Under the pieces are notes generated by a model. It searched no databases. It saw only the letters and a list, made by a program, of their open reading frames with translations, and was not told the DNA's origin. Positions 16,504 to 23,298 of a stretch of 36,197 nucleotides of DNA are shown piece after piece; the stretch's first letter is position 1, and each line of letters opens with the position of its first letter. Source of the DNA: UBA668 sp046076025 (GTDB taxonomy: Bacteria > Actinomycetota > Acidimicrobiia > Acidimicrobiales > Ilumatobacteraceae). The stretch lies in NCBI GenBank assembly GCA_046076025.1, contig JBJTRF010000245.1, positions 1 to 36,197 on the forward strand. Direction: 5' to 3'. The translations under genes were made by a program, and so were the position numbers.

Positions 16504-16523
16504 ATGGGCCTCACGGGACCCAT
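16504..16523 (-). promoter_or_regulatory. PyrR-binding RNA loop in the pyrR leader
   Basis: Read on the minus strand the leader contains ATGGG, TCCCGTGAGG and CCCAT. The outer arms pair exactly and the loop matches the known PyrR-binding core UCCNGNGAGG. It ends 5 bases before the AAGGGGAA ribosome-binding site of pyrR. That spacing fits translational repression on UMP-bound PyrR binding, as described for mycobacteria, better than Bacillus-style attenuation. Confidence 0.75.
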
Positions 16524-16538
16524 TTCACGCTGCCCGGC

Positions 16539-16544
16539 ATGGTA
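16539..16544 (-). promoter_or_regulatory. Candidate -10 box of the pyrRBC operon
   Basis: Minus-strand TACCAT would place the transcript start near 16532, just upstream of the PyrR loop, giving a leader of roughly 47 bases. No strong -35 is visible. Confidence 0.35.
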
Positions 16545-16641
16545 GACCGCCCCGTGCTAGAAACGGCACACGGCCTTCCCGGCACCGGGATCGGCCCTCC
16601 CGATGGCCGACTCGGCCCCCTCGGGGCGGCGGAATCCCCGC

Positions 16642-16680
16642 GATCTGGGGCTTGGCGTTGGGAAGGGGCGGCGGTAGCAT
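16642..16680 (+). promoter_or_regulatory. Promoter of the infA / alpha operon
   Basis: TTGGCG (16652-16657), a 17-base spacer and TAGCAT (16675-16680). Upstream GATCTGGGG (16642-16650) and GGCGGTAGC over the -10 match the rplC promoter at 1982-2021. Confidence 0.65.
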
Positions 16681-16727
16681 CGCCCCTCGGCCCTCGCGAG
16701 CCTTGGCGTGCCCCGGCATCCATTCCT

Positions 16728-16757
16728 CTCGTCGGCCATGCAATTCCACCGATCGAG
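16728..16757 (+). promoter_or_regulatory. Hairpin overlapping the infA ribosome-binding site
   Basis: CTCGTCGG (16728-16735) pairs with CCGATCGAG (16749-16757) with a single bulged T, giving an 8-bp stem and a 13-base loop. The right arm includes the first GAG of the GAGGAGG ribosome-binding sequence (16755-16761), so folding would partly hide it. Confidence 0.4.
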
Positions 16758-16766
16758 GAGGCCCTT

Positions 16767-16991
16767 CTGCCCAAGCCGAAAGACGACGCCATCGTGCTCG
16801 AAGGCACGATTCTCGAGGCGCTTCCCAACGCGAACTTCCGCGTCGAGCTCGAGAATGGCCACAAGGTCCTGGCGCACATCTCCGGGAAGATGCGGATGCA
16901 CTACATCCGAATCCTCCCCGGCGACAAGGTGCAGGTGGAACTCACCCCGTACGACCTCACCCGAGGCCGTATCACGTATCGCTACAAGTAA
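16767..16991 (+). CDS. infA: Translation initiation factor IF-1
   Basis: This 74-residue OB-fold protein contains VLEGTILEALPNANFRVELENG, GHKVLAHISGKMRMHYIRI and YDLTRGRITYRYK, the whole of a standard IF-1. It blocks the 30S A site during initiation. The family N-terminus (MPKKD-like) aligns with CTG 16767 followed by PKPKDD. GAGGAGG at 16755-16761 ends 5 bases before it. The nearby ATG at 16738 is out of frame and no ATG or GTG is in frame close by, so CTG is the best start. It heads the alpha operon. Confidence 0.93.
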   Translation: MPKPKDDAIVLEGTILEALPNANFRVELENGHKVLAHISGKMRMHYIRILPGDKVQVELTPYDLTRGRITYRYK

Positions 16992-17029
16992 TCCCATCCG
17001 TTGAGCATCGAACAGGTCACAGGAACACC

Positions 17030-17143
17030 ATGAAGGTCCGACCGAGCGTGAAGAAAATCTGCGAGAAGTGCAAGGTCATCCGCCGGCATGGCCGCGTCAT
17101 GGTGATCTGCGAGAACCCGCGTCACAAGCAGCGACAGGGCTGA
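17030..17143 (+). CDS. rpmJ: 50S ribosomal protein L36
   Basis: This 37-residue protein reads MKVRPSVKKICEKCKVIRR to start and has zinc ligands Cys11, Cys14, Cys27 and His32, the zinc-bound C+ form of L36. It is the smallest gene in the window and lies between infA and rpsM as usual. AGGAAC precedes the ATG. Confidence 0.96.
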   Translation: MKVRPSVKKICEKCKVIRRHGRVMVICENPRHKQRQG

Positions 17144-17157
17144 GAGGGCACCACACC

Positions 17158-17538
17158 ATGGCTCGTATTTCCGGCGTCGACATCCCCCGCGAGAAGCGGC
17201 TCGAGATCTCGCTCACCTACATCTTCGGCATCGGCAAGCCGACGGCCCAGCGCATCTGCGCCGAGACCGGCCTCGACCCGAACCAGCGCGTGCGCAACCT
17301 CACTGAGGACGAGGTCAACAAGATCCGCCAGTGGGTCGACTCGAACATCACCGTCGAGGGCGACCTGCGCCGCGATGTCGCCCAGGACATCAAGCGCAAG
17401 ATCGAGATCGGCTGCCTGCAGGGCATCCGTCACCGCAAGGGCCTTCCCGTGCGCGGGCAGCGCACCCACACCAACGCCCGCACCCGCAAGGGCCCCAAGA
17501 AGACCGTCGCCAACAAGAAGAAGGCTGTGAGGAAGTAA
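17158..17538 (+). CDS. rpsM: 30S ribosomal protein S13
   Basis: This 126-residue protein begins MARISGVDIPREKRLEISLTYIFGIG and contains RHRKGLPVRGQRTHTNARTRKGP, the S13 signature, with a Lys-rich end. S13 contacts the P-site tRNA and forms bridges to the 50S subunit. The stop overlaps the rpsK start (TAATG). Confidence 0.98.
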   Translation: MARISGVDIPREKRLEISLTYIFGIGKPTAQRICAETGLDPNQRVRNLTEDEVNKIRQWVDSNITVEGDLRRDVAQDIKRKIEIGCLQGIRHRKGLPVRGQRTHTNARTRKGPKKTVANKKKAVRK

Positions 17539-17936
17539 TGGCCAAGCCGAAGCCGGGCGGCCGTCGCCCCCGTAAGCGCGAGCGCAAGAACGTCACCAAC
17601 GGCGTCGTGCACATCAAGAGCTCGTTCAACAACACCATCGTCTCCATCACCGACACCGAGGGCAATGTCATCGCCTGGGCATCGTCGGGTGGCGTCGGCT
17701 TCAAGGGCTCGCGCAAGAGCACGCCGTTCGCCGCGCAGATGGCTGCCGAGAAGGCCGCCCGCGCCGCCATGGAGCACGGCCTGCGCCGTGTCGAAGTGCA
17801 GGTGAAGGGCCCGGGCTCGGGCCGCGACACCGCCGTGCGCAGCATCCAGAACACCGGCATCGAGGTCACCTCGATCAAGGACGTCACTCCCGTACCCCAC
17901 AACGGCTGCCGCCAGCCCAAGCGGCGCAGGACCTGA
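17538..17936 (+). CDS. rpsK: 30S ribosomal protein S11
   Basis: This 132-residue protein has GVVHIKSSFNNTIVSITDTEGNVIAWAS and the ending VTPVPHNGCRQPKRRR, both diagnostic. S11 lies on the 30S platform by the mRNA exit. It begins inside the rpsM stop codon and ends 5 bases before rpsD. Confidence 0.98.
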   Translation: MAKPKPGGRRPRKRERKNVTNGVVHIKSSFNNTIVSITDTEGNVIAWASSGGVGFKGSRKSTPFAAQMAAEKAARAAMEHGLRRVEVQVKGPGSGRDTAVRSIQNTGIEVTSIKDVTPVPHNGCRQPKRRRT

Positions 17937-17941
17937 TCGAC

Positions 17942-18559
17942 ATGGCTCGCTACACCGGCCCGAAGGTGCGCATCTCGCGCCGCCTCGGCACCAACATCTT
18001 CGAGAACGACAAGGGCCGCAAGGCACTCGACCGCCGTCCGTTCCCGCCCGGCGCGCACGGCCGCACCCGCCGCCGCAATGCCGGCAGCGAGTACCTCGCC
18101 CAGCTGCAGGAGAAGCAGAAGGCGAAGTACATCTACGGCGTCCTCGAGCGGCAGTTCCGCAACACCTACGAAGAGGCCGTGCGCCTGCAGGGCCCCACGG
18201 GCGAGAACCTGCTGCGGCTCCTCGAGCAGCGCCTCGACAACGTGGTGTACCGCGCCGGCTGGGCCAGCACCCGTCCGCAGGCCCGCCAGTTCGTCAGCCA
18301 CGGCCTCCTCCTCGTCAACGGCAAGCGGGTCAACATCCCCAGCTACCGCGTGCGCCGCGGCGAGACCATCAGCCTGTCCGAGAAGGCCCGCGGCATGATC
18401 GTCATCCAGCACAACCTCGACGTCCTCGACCGCTCGGTCGTCGGATGGCTCGAGACCGGCGACGGCGGCAAGCAGGTCACCGTCCGCGACCTGCCCCAGC
18501 GCGAGCACATCGACGTGCCGGTGCGCGAGTCGCTCATCGTCGAGCTCTACTCCAAGTAA
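17942..18559 (+). CDS. rpsD: 30S ribosomal protein S4, cysteine-free type
   Basis: This 205-residue protein begins MARYTGPKVRISRRLG and has an S4 RNA-binding domain with LDNVVYRAGWASTRPQARQFVSHG and VNGKRVNIPSYRVRRGE. No cysteine is present, so this is the zinc-free C- form. S4 nucleates 16S folding and in E. coli represses the alpha operon; whether the infA leader is a target here is unknown. Confidence 0.98.
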   Translation: MARYTGPKVRISRRLGTNIFENDKGRKALDRRPFPPGAHGRTRRRNAGSEYLAQLQEKQKAKYIYGVLERQFRNTYEEAVRLQGPTGENLLRLLEQRLDNVVYRAGWASTRPQARQFVSHGLLLVNGKRVNIPSYRVRRGETISLSEKARGMIVIQHNLDVLDRSVVGWLETGDGGKQVTVRDLPQREHIDVPVRESLIVELYSK

Positions 18560-18601
18560 TTCGTCCCCGCCCCGACCGTCTACCGCAGCAAGAGGTCTCG
18601 C

Positions 18602-19534
18602 ATGCTCGTCATCCAGCGCCCCACCGTCGAGCCGATCGGCGACAACAACCCCCAGCTCCAGCAGTTCGCCGTCGGACCGCTCGAGCCGGGCTACGGCCAC
18701 ACCATCGGCAACTCGCTGCGGCGCATGCTGCTGTCGAGCATCCCCGGTGCTGCCATCACCATGGTGCACTTCGATGAGGCCCTGCACGAGTTCGGCTCGA
18801 TCACGGGCGTGGCCGAGGACGTCACCGACATCATCCTCAACCTGAAGGACGTCGTCGTCCCCAGCACTTCCGACGAAGCCGTCACCCTGCGTCTCGACGT
18901 GCGCGGCCCCGCCGAGGTGACCGCCGGCGACATCAAGTGCCCGAGCGAGATCGAGATCCAGAACCGCGACCTCCACATCGCCAGCGTCAACGGCAAGGGC
19001 CGTCTCGCCATCGACATCACCGTCGAGCGCGGCCGCGGCTACCTGTCGGCCGACCGCGAGACCCAGGAGCGCACGATCGGCAACATCCCGGTCGACGCGA
19101 TCTTCTCGCCGGTGCGCCGCGCCACCTTTACGGTCGAGACCACGCGTGTCGAGCAGAGCACCAACTACGAGCGCCTCGTCCTCGACATCGAGACTGACGG
19201 CACCATCAGCCCCCGCGAGGCGCTCGCCTCGGCCGGCGGCACGCTGCGCTCGCTCGTCGACCTGATCGCCAGCCTCAGCGACGAGCCGCAGTCGCTCGAG
19301 TTGGGTGAGGTCACCAGCACCGCTGCGGTGTCGCCCGACCTCGACCTGCCGATCGAGGACCTCGACCTGTCCGAGCGTCCCCGCAACTGCCTGAAGCGCG
19401 CCCAGGTGAACACCATCGGCGAGCTGCTGCTGAAGACCGAGGACGACCTGCTCAACATCACCAACTTCGGCCAGAAGAGCCTCGACGAGGTCAAGCAGAA
19501 GCTCGACGAGCGCGGCCTCACGCTGCGCGGCTGA
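18602..19534 (+). CDS. rpoA: DNA-directed RNA polymerase alpha subunit
   Basis: This 310-residue protein has an N-terminal assembly domain (GYGHTIGNSLRRMLLSS at about 34-51, then VNGKGRLAIDITVERGRGY) and, after an acidic linker, a C-terminal domain SERPRNCLKRAQVNTIGELL and NFGQKSLDEVKQKL that contacts UP elements and activators. The ATG is preceded by AAGAGG. It lies between rpsD and rplQ, the conserved alpha-operon order. Confidence 0.98.
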   Translation: MLVIQRPTVEPIGDNNPQLQQFAVGPLEPGYGHTIGNSLRRMLLSSIPGAAITMVHFDEALHEFGSITGVAEDVTDIILNLKDVVVPSTSDEAVTLRLDVRGPAEVTAGDIKCPSEIEIQNRDLHIASVNGKGRLAIDITVERGRGYLSADRETQERTIGNIPVDAIFSPVRRATFTVETTRVEQSTNYERLVLDIETDGTISPREALASAGGTLRSLVDLIASLSDEPQSLELGEVTSTAAVSPDLDLPIEDLDLSERPRNCLKRAQVNTIGELLLKTEDDLLNITNFGQKSLDEVKQKLDERGLTLRG

Positions 19535-19574
19535 GGCTGCGACGGATACCTGACGAGGACGAGAGGAACATCCC

Positions 19575-19952
19575 ATGCCCGCCACTCCGCGACGTGCACG
19601 TAATTTCGGCGGCACCGCCGCCCACCAGAAGCTGATGATGGCCAACCTGGCCGCGTCGCTGTTCGCCGCCGAGGTGATCGTCACCACCGAGGCCAAGGCC
19701 AAGGCGCTGCGCCCGATCGCCGAGAAGCTGATCACCAAGGCCAAGAAGGCCGACGCCGACGAGTCGACGGCGTCGAAGGTGCACCGCATCCGCCAGATCC
19801 AGGGCTACCTCGGCGACAAGGAGATGACGCACAAGCTCGTCGACGACATCGCCAAGCGCTACACCGAGCGGCCCGGCGGCTACCTGCGCATCCTGAAGCT
19901 CGGCCCCCGTCAGGGCGACAACGCCCCGATGGCCCGCGTCGAACTGGTCTGA
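19575..19952 (+). CDS. rplQ: 50S ribosomal protein L17
   Basis: This 125-residue protein has AHQKLMMANLAASLFAAEVIVTTEAKAKALRPIAEKLIT and a GGYLRILKLGPRQGDNAPMARVEL end, the L17 signature. L17 lies near the exit tunnel. It is the last classical alpha-operon gene, and truA follows after 47 bases. Confidence 0.97.
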   Translation: MPATPRRARNFGGTAAHQKLMMANLAASLFAAEVIVTTEAKAKALRPIAEKLITKAKKADADESTASKVHRIRQIQGYLGDKEMTHKLVDDIAKRYTERPGGYLRILKLGPRQGDNAPMARVELV

Positions 19953-19968
19953 CCCCCGGTTCGATTCG

Positions 19969-19984
19969 CTGCCCGTCGGGGCAG
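19969..19984 (+). terminator. Small hairpin between rplQ and truA
   Basis: CTGCCC (19969-19974), loop GTCG and GGGCAG (19979-19984) make a perfect 6-bp stem 16 bases after rplQ. No U-run follows. It may be a weak terminator of the alpha operon, ending just before the truA -10 box. Confidence 0.3.
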
Positions 19985-19987
19985 GCA

Positions 19988-19993
19988 TAGGCT
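19988..19993 (+). promoter_or_regulatory. Candidate -10 box for leaderless truA transcript
   Basis: TAGGCT lies 6 bases before the truA ATG, and no ribosome-binding sequence lies between rplQ and truA. This fits a transcript starting at the A of the start codon. Confidence 0.55.
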
Positions 19994-19999
19994 GACGCG

Positions 20000-20791
20000 A
20001 TGCGTCGTGCCCGGCTGACCGTCGCATACGACGGGTCCGGCTTCCATGGCTTCGCCGAGTCGGCTGGTCCGGGCGGCGAGGCGGTGCGCACCGTGATGGG
20101 CGACCTGCGCGCTGCCATCGAGACCGTGGTGCGCCATCCGGTCGAACCCGTCGGGGCCGGGCGCACCGATGCCGGCGTGCACGCCTGGGGCCAGGTGGTG
20201 AGCCTCGACCTCGCCGACGACACCGACCTCGAGGGGCTGCGCCGCCGACTCGACCGGCTGTGCGGCCCGGAGATCGCCGTGCGCGACATTCGCTGGGCCG
20301 ACACCCCCGACTTCCATGCCCGATACAGCGCCCAGTGGCGCCACTACCGATTCGACGTGCTCGAGGGCCCGTCGCCGGTGCCGCAACTGGCATGGAGCAC
20401 GTGGCACGTGCGCGGGCCGCTCGACCTGTGGGCGATGCAGTTGGCCTGCGACCCGCTGATCGGCGAGCACGACTTCTCGTCGTTCTGCCGCCGCCCGAAG
20501 GTGGCAGACGGCGAGCCGCCAGCGACCCTGGTGCGGCGGGTGCTGCGGGCCGAGTGGCGCGAGGTGCCGTCGGACTTCGCGGTCGACGGCAGCCGCCTGC
20601 TGCGCTTCGAGATTCGGGCCAACGCCTTCTGCCACCAGATGGTGCGGTCGATCGTGGGGACCCTCGTCGAGGTCGGTACCGGCACCATCCGGGCCGGGGA
20701 GATGCGCGGCATCCTGCTGCGCCGCGACCGGCAGGCCGCAGGTCGGGTGGCGCCCCCGCACGGGCTCACCATGTGGGACGTCGGCTACTGA
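20000..20791 (+). CDS. truA: tRNA pseudouridine(38-40) synthase
   Basis: This 263-residue enzyme converts U38-U40 of the tRNA anticodon arm to pseudouridine. The catalytic motif GAGRTDAGVHAWGQ lies near residues 52-65, with Asp57 as the nucleophile-like residue. FHARYSAQWRHYRF, HDFSSFCRR and NAFCHQMVRSIVGTLVEVG are further TruA motifs. truA commonly follows rplQ and precedes rplM-rpsI, as here. Start chosen as the first ATG in frame, supported by a TAGNNT box. Confidence 0.95.
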   Translation: MRRARLTVAYDGSGFHGFAESAGPGGEAVRTVMGDLRAAIETVVRHPVEPVGAGRTDAGVHAWGQVVSLDLADDTDLEGLRRRLDRLCGPEIAVRDIRWADTPDFHARYSAQWRHYRFDVLEGPSPVPQLAWSTWHVRGPLDLWAMQLACDPLIGEHDFSSFCRRPKVADGEPPATLVRRVLRAEWREVPSDFAVDGSRLLRFEIRANAFCHQMVRSIVGTLVEVGTGTIRAGEMRGILLRRDRQAAGRVAPPHGLTMWDVGY

Positions 20792-20808
20792 GCTGTCGGG
20801 TCCGTGAA

Positions 20809-20855
20809 ATTGTGGCCGTGGTCGATTGTGGCCGGTGCAGGGCCGCCCGTATCAT
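20809..20855 (+). promoter_or_regulatory. Promoter region of rplM-rpsI
   Basis: TTGTGG (20826-20831), an 18-base spacer and TATCAT (20850-20855) form a good promoter. The 10-mer ATTGTGGCCG occurs at 20809-20818 and again at 20825-20834 over the -35, so it could be a regulator site or an accidental repeat. Confidence 0.55.
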
Positions 20856-20864
20856 TTGACGGTT

Positions 20865-20885
20865 CGCCGGGACCCCATCCCGGCG
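20865..20885 (+). promoter_or_regulatory. Leader hairpin upstream of rplM
   Basis: CGCCGGGA (20865-20872), loop CCCCA and TCCCGGCG (20878-20885) form a perfect 8-bp stem at the 5' end of the predicted rplM leader, 23 bases before the start codon. It may serve L13 autoregulation or mRNA stability. Confidence 0.45.
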
Positions 20886-20908
20886 CGTTCGATGTCAAAG
20901 GTTCGACG

Positions 20909-21355
20909 ATGAGCACCTACACCCCGAAGGCCAGCGAGATCATCCGCTCGTGGCACGTGATCGACGCCGAGGGCCTCGTGCTCGGCCGCCTCTGCACCGA
21001 GGCGGCGCGCATCCTGCGCGGCAAGCACAAGCCGATCTTCGCCCCGCACATCGACACGGGCGACCACGTCATCATCATCAACGCCGACAAGGTGGTGCTC
21101 ACCTCCGGCAAGGCCGACGCCAAGTACGTGTATCGCTACAGCGGCTACCCGGGCGGCCTGAAGAGCGAGCGCTACTCCGATGCGCTCAGCCGCAACTCGG
21201 CCGAGGCGATCCGCCGCAGCGTCAAGGGCATGCTGCCCAAGGGCCCGCTCGGCCGCCAGCAGATGAAGAAGCTGAAGGTGTATGCCGGTGCCGAGCACCC
21301 GCATGCGGCGCAGAATCCCACGGTCATCGAACTCGCTGCGGCCAAGGCCCGCTGA
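20909..21355 (+). CDS. rplM: 50S ribosomal protein L13
   Basis: This 148-residue protein begins MSTYTPKASEIIRSWHVIDAEG and contains LGRLCTEAARILRGKHKPIFAPHIDTGDHVIIINADKV and YRYSGYPGGLKSERYSD, typical L13. The frame is open further upstream, but ATG 20909 matches the family start, preceded by AAAGG. L13 is an early 50S assembly protein. It is paired with rpsI as in nearly all bacteria. Confidence 0.97.
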   Translation: MSTYTPKASEIIRSWHVIDAEGLVLGRLCTEAARILRGKHKPIFAPHIDTGDHVIIINADKVVLTSGKADAKYVYRYSGYPGGLKSERYSDALSRNSAEAIRRSVKGMLPKGPLGRQQMKKLKVYAGAEHPHAAQNPTVIELAAAKAR

Positions 21356-21378
21356 GCGAACGGAAGGACACCGCACAC

Positions 21379-21774
21379 ATGGCCACCAAGCCGCTCACCC
21401 AGACCACCGGCCGTCGCAAGGAAGCAGTGGCACGAGCCCGCCTGCGCGCCGGTAACGGCACCCACACGATCAACGGCAAGACGTTCGAGGTGTACTTCCC
21501 GACGGCGATGCAGCGCATGATCGTCACCGAGGCGCTGCGCGTCGCCGGTGTCGAGGGCGCCTACGACGTCGACGCCACGATCCACGGCGGTGGCTCGAGC
21601 GGCCAGGCCGGCGCACTGCGCATGGCCATCGCCCGCTCGCTCGTCGAGATCGATCCCGAGAAGCGTCCCGACCTGAAGAAGGCCGGCTTGCTCACCCGCG
21701 ACCCGCGTCGCAAGGAGAGCAAGAAGTACGGCCTCAAGAAGGCCCGCAAGGCGCCGCAGTACACCAAGCGCTGA
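21379..21774 (+). CDS. rpsI: 30S ribosomal protein S9
   Basis: This 131-residue protein has QTTGRRKEAVARARLRAGNG near its start, IHGGGSSGQAGALRMAIARSLVEI centrally and the invariant ending APQYTKR whose final Lys-Arg reaches the P-site tRNA anticodon loop. GGAAGG lies 13 bases before the ATG. It follows rplM by 23 bases. Confidence 0.98.
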   Translation: MATKPLTQTTGRRKEAVARARLRAGNGTHTINGKTFEVYFPTAMQRMIVTEALRVAGVEGAYDVDATIHGGGSSGQAGALRMAIARSLVEIDPEKRPDLKKAGLLTRDPRRKESKKYGLKKARKAPQYTKR

Positions 21775-21800
21775 TCGCGGGCGGGGCGGTCGACGCCACC

Positions 21801-23129
21801 GTGGCCCTGCGCTTCGGCACCGACGGCGTGCGCGGTATCGCGCTCACCGAACTCACCACCGACTTCGCTGCCGTGCTCGGCCGCGCCGCCGTCGATGTGC
21901 TCGGTGGCGGCAGGTGGCTCGTGGGCCGCGATCCCCGCGAGTCAGGCCCTGCCCTCGAGTCGGCAGTCGCCGCCGGCGTCGCCGCCCGCGGTGCCGAGTC
22001 ACTGCTGGCGGGCGTGCTGCCGACCCCGGCGCTTGCCTGGCTGTCGTCGGTGCTGGACGTGCCGGCGGTCATGGTGACGGCATCGCACAACCCGTGGCAC
22101 GACAACGGACTGAAGGTGTTCGCCGCCGGCGGGCTGAAACTGGGCGACGACATCGAGCAGCGCATCGAGCAGGCGATCCGGCGCGAGGCAACTGCCCGCG
22201 TCGAGACGCGTGACGGAGCCGACTCGCTGCACTCGACGCGCATCGACGGAGCCGCCGACTACGTGCGGCACATGGTCGACGCATCGGCATCGCTCGAGGG
22301 ACTGCATGTCGTCATCGACTGCGCCCACGGCGCGATGAGCAACGTCGCACCCGACGTGCTCGCAACGCTCGGCGCCCAGGTAGACGTGCTGCACGCCTCA
22401 CCCGACGGTCGCAACATCAACGACCGCTGCGGGGCCACCGACACGGCTGCGCTGCAGGCGGCCGTTGTCGACCGCGGTGCCGGCCTCGGCCTCGCCTTCG
22501 ACGGCGACGGCGACCGGGTGATCGCGGTCGACGAGCGCGGCCAGGTGGTCGACGGCGACCGCCTGCTGGCGCTGGCAGCGCTGCGCCTTCGCGACCGCGG
22601 CGAACTGCGCGGCAGCACGGTGGTGGTGACGGTGATGAGCAATCTCGGCTTCCACCGTGCGATGCGTGCAGCGGGCATCGACGTGGCCACGACGGCGGTG
22701 GGGGATCGATATGTGCTCGAGGCGCTCGAGCGCGGCGGGTTCAGCCTCGGCGGCGAGCAGAGCGGGCACATCATCTACCGCGACCTCGCCACCACCTGCG
22801 ACGGACTGCTCGCGGGGCTGCAGCTGTGCGCTGCGCTCCGCGAGCTCGGCAACACCACGTCGCTGGCGTCGCTGGCCGGCGGCGTGATGGCCTCGTACCC
22901 GCAGGTGCTCGTCAACGTGGCGGTGCGCGAGCGGCATCCCGACGCGGCCGGCGAGCTGGCCGACGAGATCGCAGCCGCCGAGGCGGCGCTCGGGGAAGAA
23001 GGCCGCGTGCTGGTGCGCGCCAGCGGCACCGAGCCGCTCGTGCGGGTGATGGTGGAGGCAGCGACCGACGGCGTGGCGCGGCGCATTGCCGAGAACCTGG
23101 CCGAGACGGTCCGCCGCCGCTGGGCCTGA
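21801..23129 (+). CDS. glmM: Phosphoglucosamine mutase
   Basis: This 442-residue enzyme converts glucosamine-6-phosphate to glucosamine-1-phosphate for UDP-GlcNAc. FGTDGVRG opens the protein, the phosphorylated serine is Ser95 in TASHNP, the magnesium site is DGDGDR at 234-239, and RASGTEPLVRVMVEA is the C-terminal phosphate loop. Start is GTG 21801, 26 bases after rpsI, without a clear ribosome-binding site. The glmS-like gene follows, so two consecutive steps lie together. Confidence 0.96.
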   Translation: MALRFGTDGVRGIALTELTTDFAAVLGRAAVDVLGGGRWLVGRDPRESGPALESAVAAGVAARGAESLLAGVLPTPALAWLSSVLDVPAVMVTASHNPWHDNGLKVFAAGGLKLGDDIEQRIEQAIRREATARVETRDGADSLHSTRIDGAADYVRHMVDASASLEGLHVVIDCAHGAMSNVAPDVLATLGAQVDVLHASPDGRNINDRCGATDTAALQAAVVDRGAGLGLAFDGDGDRVIAVDERGQVVDGDRLLALAALRLRDRGELRGSTVVVTVMSNLGFHRAMRAAGIDVATTAVGDRYVLEALERGGFSLGGEQSGHIIYRDLATTCDGLLAGLQLCAALRELGNTTSLASLAGGVMASYPQVLVNVAVRERHPDAAGELADEIAAAEAALGEEGRVLVRASGTEPLVRVMVEAATDGVARRIAENLAETVRRRWA

Positions 23130-23134
23130 GAGCA

Positions 23135-23193
23135 GCGCAAGGACGGCGCAAGGACGGCGCAGGGGTGACGAGCGGACGGCGGACGGCGGACTG
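23135..23193 (+). repeat. Short tandem repeats between glmM and the glmS-like gene
   Basis: An 11-base unit GCGCAAGGACG is present at 23135-23145 and 23146-23156 with a partial third copy. A 7-base unit GGACGGC occurs at 23174-23180 and 23181-23187, followed by GGAC. They look like replication-slippage products in non-coding DNA. Confidence 0.7.
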
Positions 23194-23284
23194 CGTCGAG
23201 GACCGAGCCCGCGGCGACGGCACGGGGCCGGCAGGCGACTGGGCGCGGCCTGCGGGGCGACGGCATCCGGTGTGCTTGCTTCGG

Positions 23285-23290
23285 TAGCCT
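23285..23290 (+). promoter_or_regulatory. Candidate -10 box of the glmS-like gene
   Basis: TAGCCT lies 8 bases before the ATG at 23299 and there is no clear ribosome-binding sequence. A leaderless or nearly leaderless transcript is likely. No -35 is visible. Confidence 0.45.
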
Positions 23291-23298
23291 TGTCAGCC

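Larger units (their letters stand above)
16486..16766. other. Divergent intergenic region between pyrR and infA
   Basis: The 281 bases hold the leader and promoter of the leftward pyr operon on one side (PyrR loop 16504-16523, candidate -10 at 16539-16544) and the promoter and leader of the rightward infA operon on the other (16642-16766). The central 16560-16640 stretch is GC-rich with no gene I can support. Confidence 0.6.

Noticed and set aside
16738..16740. ATG as the infA start
   Set aside because: It is out of frame with IF-1; only CTG 16767 joins a ribosome-binding site to the IF-1 frame.
17390..19789. A 799-codon minus-strand open frame opposite rpsM-rpoA-rplQ
   Set aside because: It spans several certain ribosomal genes on the other strand and has no motif or ribosome-binding site of its own.
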